NCBI RefSeq assembly: GCF_036711975.1
Contig: NC_091975.1
Span: 64,501-128,500 of the forward strand
Direction: 5' to 3'
DNA: 64,000 bases
Source: Onthophagus taurus
Taxonomy: Eukaryota; Arthropoda; Insecta; Coleoptera; Scarabaeidae
The notes under the pieces were generated by a model. It searched no databases. It had not been told where the DNA came from and saw only the letters and a list, made by a program, of their open reading frames with translations. This document shows, piece after piece, positions 61,368 to 64,000 of this stretch. Numbering within the stretch: position 1 is the stretch's first letter; each line of letters begins with the position of its first letter. The position numbers and the translations under genes are program-made.

Positions 61368-62453
61368 AAAGGGAAAAAATTCAATAAAATTTTGTAAATT
61401 ACTATTTATTTTTCAGTTTTGATTTTTTTTCCATTAAATTATTACTTTAAGTCCTAAATTTAATTATTATTTATATTTACAGTTACCGATTTTGTGATCT
61501 CTGTATTTTTCTATAAATTAATACAAAAAAAATTTGTTATCATTTTTTTTATCATTTTGAAAAACATGAAAAAATTGATATACATAATTCTTATATTAAA
61601 AGTCGTCCTTGGTGCTACTTTATAAATAATGAAAAGAATATTTTTGAAAATACATGTTTTATGACAAATAAACATTTTACCCCATCATGTAGGCAACCAA
61701 TAATACACGCATTGACAGCAGTTTAAATAACTTTCTTATAACTCGTTTCATATGAAAAATTTTGATTCTTTTATGAACACGCGATTTCTGTGGAGGCAAA
61801 ATAATGACTGAAAAACAAACAAACACTTAATTCGCGTAATAAGTGATAGATACATCTTATATTTGTGCTAAATGTTGGGTGGTGGTAGTGATGTTAGTGA
61901 CATTAGTGACATTAGTGATGTTGAGATCATCGGATTGCTACTTTGTGGATGCTAAAAGGTATTGTATTAATTCATTTTTTGGCACAATAGATTAATTTAA
62001 CTTTTCTTTCTAGCGGAGCTAAGAAACCAAAGAAAACAACATCCACTTGGTGAGTCGTTTCAAAATTTATTAATTTCTCATTTTTACCAAAACAAATGTT
62101 GCTAATTCGGGATTTGAGCGGTGTAATATTTTCAGATAAAAAACCAGTTCGAATCCTATTCATTGTATTTGTGCTCGAAAGAAAGTTATGATAGTTTCAA
62201 ATCGTAAAAATTAATTTCCATAACATTAATGTTCAAGATTATGCAAAGTTGCGTTCAAAAATTCATAAATCTAAAATTTTAAGATTTGGAGAAATGATCT
62301 TTAACGTGTTAAATACTATATAAATTTGCTATAAAATGTTGTTTATTTCATGATCATACTTCGATTTTGAGACACGATTTTTTTAAATTTTTATTTCATA
62401 TCTATAACAATCAAAAATGCCAAATTATTCTTTTTTCATGGTGTTTATTATAT
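61368..62453. other. Convergent intergenic region (Swiss cheese / CLIP protease)
   Basis: No gene seen. AT-rich 3' flanks. A short tandem repeat of GTGACATTA (9-base unit) lies at about 61885-61922. Confidence 0.5.
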
Positions 62454-63748
62454 TTAATTAGGCCATACAATACTTTCTATCCAAGGTACATAATACGACA
62501 CTCTTGTATAAACTCCCGGTGCTACTCCACAAAGTTTTCCAAAAGACACCACACCAACAATTAAAAACAAAGAATCTTTGGGTGATTTATATTGAAGTGG
62601 ACTCCCTGAATCACCCTAAAGTTAAAGGAATTTTAATATACATTATTTATAATTTAATTAAGATTTACCTGACAAGTATCTCCTCGATTTCCACCTCCAG
62701 CACAAATTTGCCATTCATCAACGATCCCATTTTCAAGTTCTTTTTCCGGTCGATACGTATCTTTACATTCTTGAAATGGCGAGTGTCTCAACTCAACTTT
62801 TTGCAAAAAACTAACAGGAGAACCGGCGTAAACTTGGGAACCCCATCCGGTGGCTATTAACCTCGAGGATGGGATTTCTTGGGATGTGTACAAACAAGCC
62901 GGTTTTATATAATTAGAAAATCGCACGGTTTCTATTTCAATCAAACCAACATCGTGATATCTCGAATCTAACTTGTAATCGGGATGCTCGTAAGTTCTTT
63001 TTACTTGAAATTGTTGTGGTTCGGAGTCGTCGTTGTTTGAAGCAAGATCTAAATCGCCTAATCGTACAAATTCAACATCTCCGCTAAAAAAAATAATGTT
63101 GCTGTTAAAATGCTGTTAAAATAAAAGATTCGCTTATTAAGGTCCCACCACAATTCCATTTTATTTCTTTTTCATTCCCGAAACCTAAAGCAGCCTAAAA
63201 AATACAAATATTTTTTTTTGTTAATACAAATTAATAGAAATTTTGTAGAATACCATGTGAGGAAATTCTCTTGGAAATGAGTTTTGTCCTGAAACGATTG
63301 CGTTAAAACTTCCGAAAGATCCCCATGGATTATAATCATAATAAGTTCTTGAAATTTTTGATGAATATTCTTGGCATTCTTTAGATAAATGATTTAAATT
63401 TTAATTTTTAAAATTATTAAAACCTTACTCTGTTGACTTTTTGAAGATGAGCTTCTTGAATTAACATTACCACGATTTTTTCGATTATCATTAGAGCAAC
63501 AAAATAATTCCTCATAATCACCATAACCACAAAATCTAGGCCTAATTCTTTTCATGTCACATTTATTAATTGAAACACATCTTCCTAATCGCCCTTCTCT
63601 AGTTCTACAAGGAACTCCATTTTCTTTAATTAACGAAAAAAGATTTTTATAAAAAAATAAACTTTTTACTAATAAAATGATTTTTACCTTGACAATTAAT
63701 CGAGTTAACCACTAATGAGACGCTGAGAAGAAATAGAAGGGCACACAT
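62454..63748 (-). CDS. CLIP-domain serine protease, catalytic His exon disrupted
   Basis: Secreted trypsin-like protease of the type used in insect melanisation and Toll cascades. Exons: 63688-63748 (signal peptide MCALLFLLSVSLVVNSINC), 63429-63623 (CLIP domain, six Cys: PCRTREGRLGRC, C..., FC, FCC), 63254-63378 (light chain to the protease start, IVSGQNSFPREFPHM), an exon from 63194 leftward (AALGFGNEKEIKWNCGGTLI then SESFILTA), 62669-63083 and 62454-62615. Catalytic Asp (YHDVGLIEIE) and Ser (GDSGSP) are present. After SFILTA the expected AHC with the catalytic His and a GT donor are missing: the frame meets TAA and no GT occurs before the next acceptor at 63084. It is therefore a pseudogene, a defective allele, or an assembly collapse. 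Confidence 0.75.
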
Positions 63749-64000
63749 TATGATGTGGACTAAGTAAAGTGTTGTTGGAGACTAAAAATATCTTGCAAGG
63801 CAAAGTTGAAAATGAATGATAAATAAATTCCTACCGGTAAATAGGTCGGGTATGAATCATTCGGACCGGAAACGTTTCGTATGTGGAATTAAGGAATCAC
63901 CGCAGGATTTACGCAAATTCACAAAACAAAGGTCTTAAAACAATAATTAAGAAAGACCTAACAAAAAGATATGAATAAAATTATCTCCATAATCACCAGT
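63749..64000. other. 5' flank of the CLIP protease gene
   Basis: Upstream region of the minus-strand protease. No clear motif or other gene seen in these 252 bases. Confidence 0.4.

Overview
The window is an AT-rich insect nuclear chromosome segment, most likely from a beetle (Coleoptera). Its genes are intron-bearing, use GT-AG introns, and encode conserved animal housekeeping and neuronal proteins. It also holds degraded transposable elements of types common in insects. The species assignment is inference: I recognise protein families, not the species.

Left to right: the 5' end of a V-ATPase subunit a gene (minus, runs off the left edge); a Kuzbanian/ADAM10 metalloprotease (plus, 9 exons); chaperonin CCT1 (minus); a large 16-exon gene of unknown function whose 15 introns all fall in phase 1 (plus); a RAG1/Transib-like transposase-derived gene (minus); NUBPL (minus); SMG7 (plus, sharing a 274-bp head-to-head promoter with NUBPL); casein kinase II beta (minus); UPF1 (minus); folylpolyglutamate synthase (plus); porphobilinogen synthase/ALAD (plus); the ER chaperone BiP/GRP78 (plus); Swiss cheese/neuropathy target esterase (plus, 20 exons with a duplicated alternative exon); and a CLIP-domain serine protease (minus) whose catalytic-His region looks broken. 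I assembled exon models by hand from homology, reading frame and GT/AG sites; cumulative phases close in every model except the protease.

Selfish DNA sits mostly in introns: a 5'-truncated non-LTR retrotransposon and two hairpins in the unknown gene; a short dispersed repeat with one copy in the unknown gene and an inverted copy in SMG7; a TIR-bounded 1.9-kb element filled with a 172-bp tandem array in UPF1; a dead Tc1-like transposon with about 370-bp inverted repeats and a 1.9-kb foldback element in Swiss cheese.

Functional links: SMG7 and UPF1 are partners in nonsense-mediated decay and lie about 3 kb apart. BiP has CCAAT motifs at ER-stress-element spacing. The points most worth following are the RAG1-like gene that appears to lack one catalytic Asp, the candidate mutually exclusive Swiss cheese exons carrying the catalytic-Asp motif, the TIR-bounded satellite in UPF1, a candidate stop-codon readthrough in Kuzbanian, and the all-phase-1 unknown gene.
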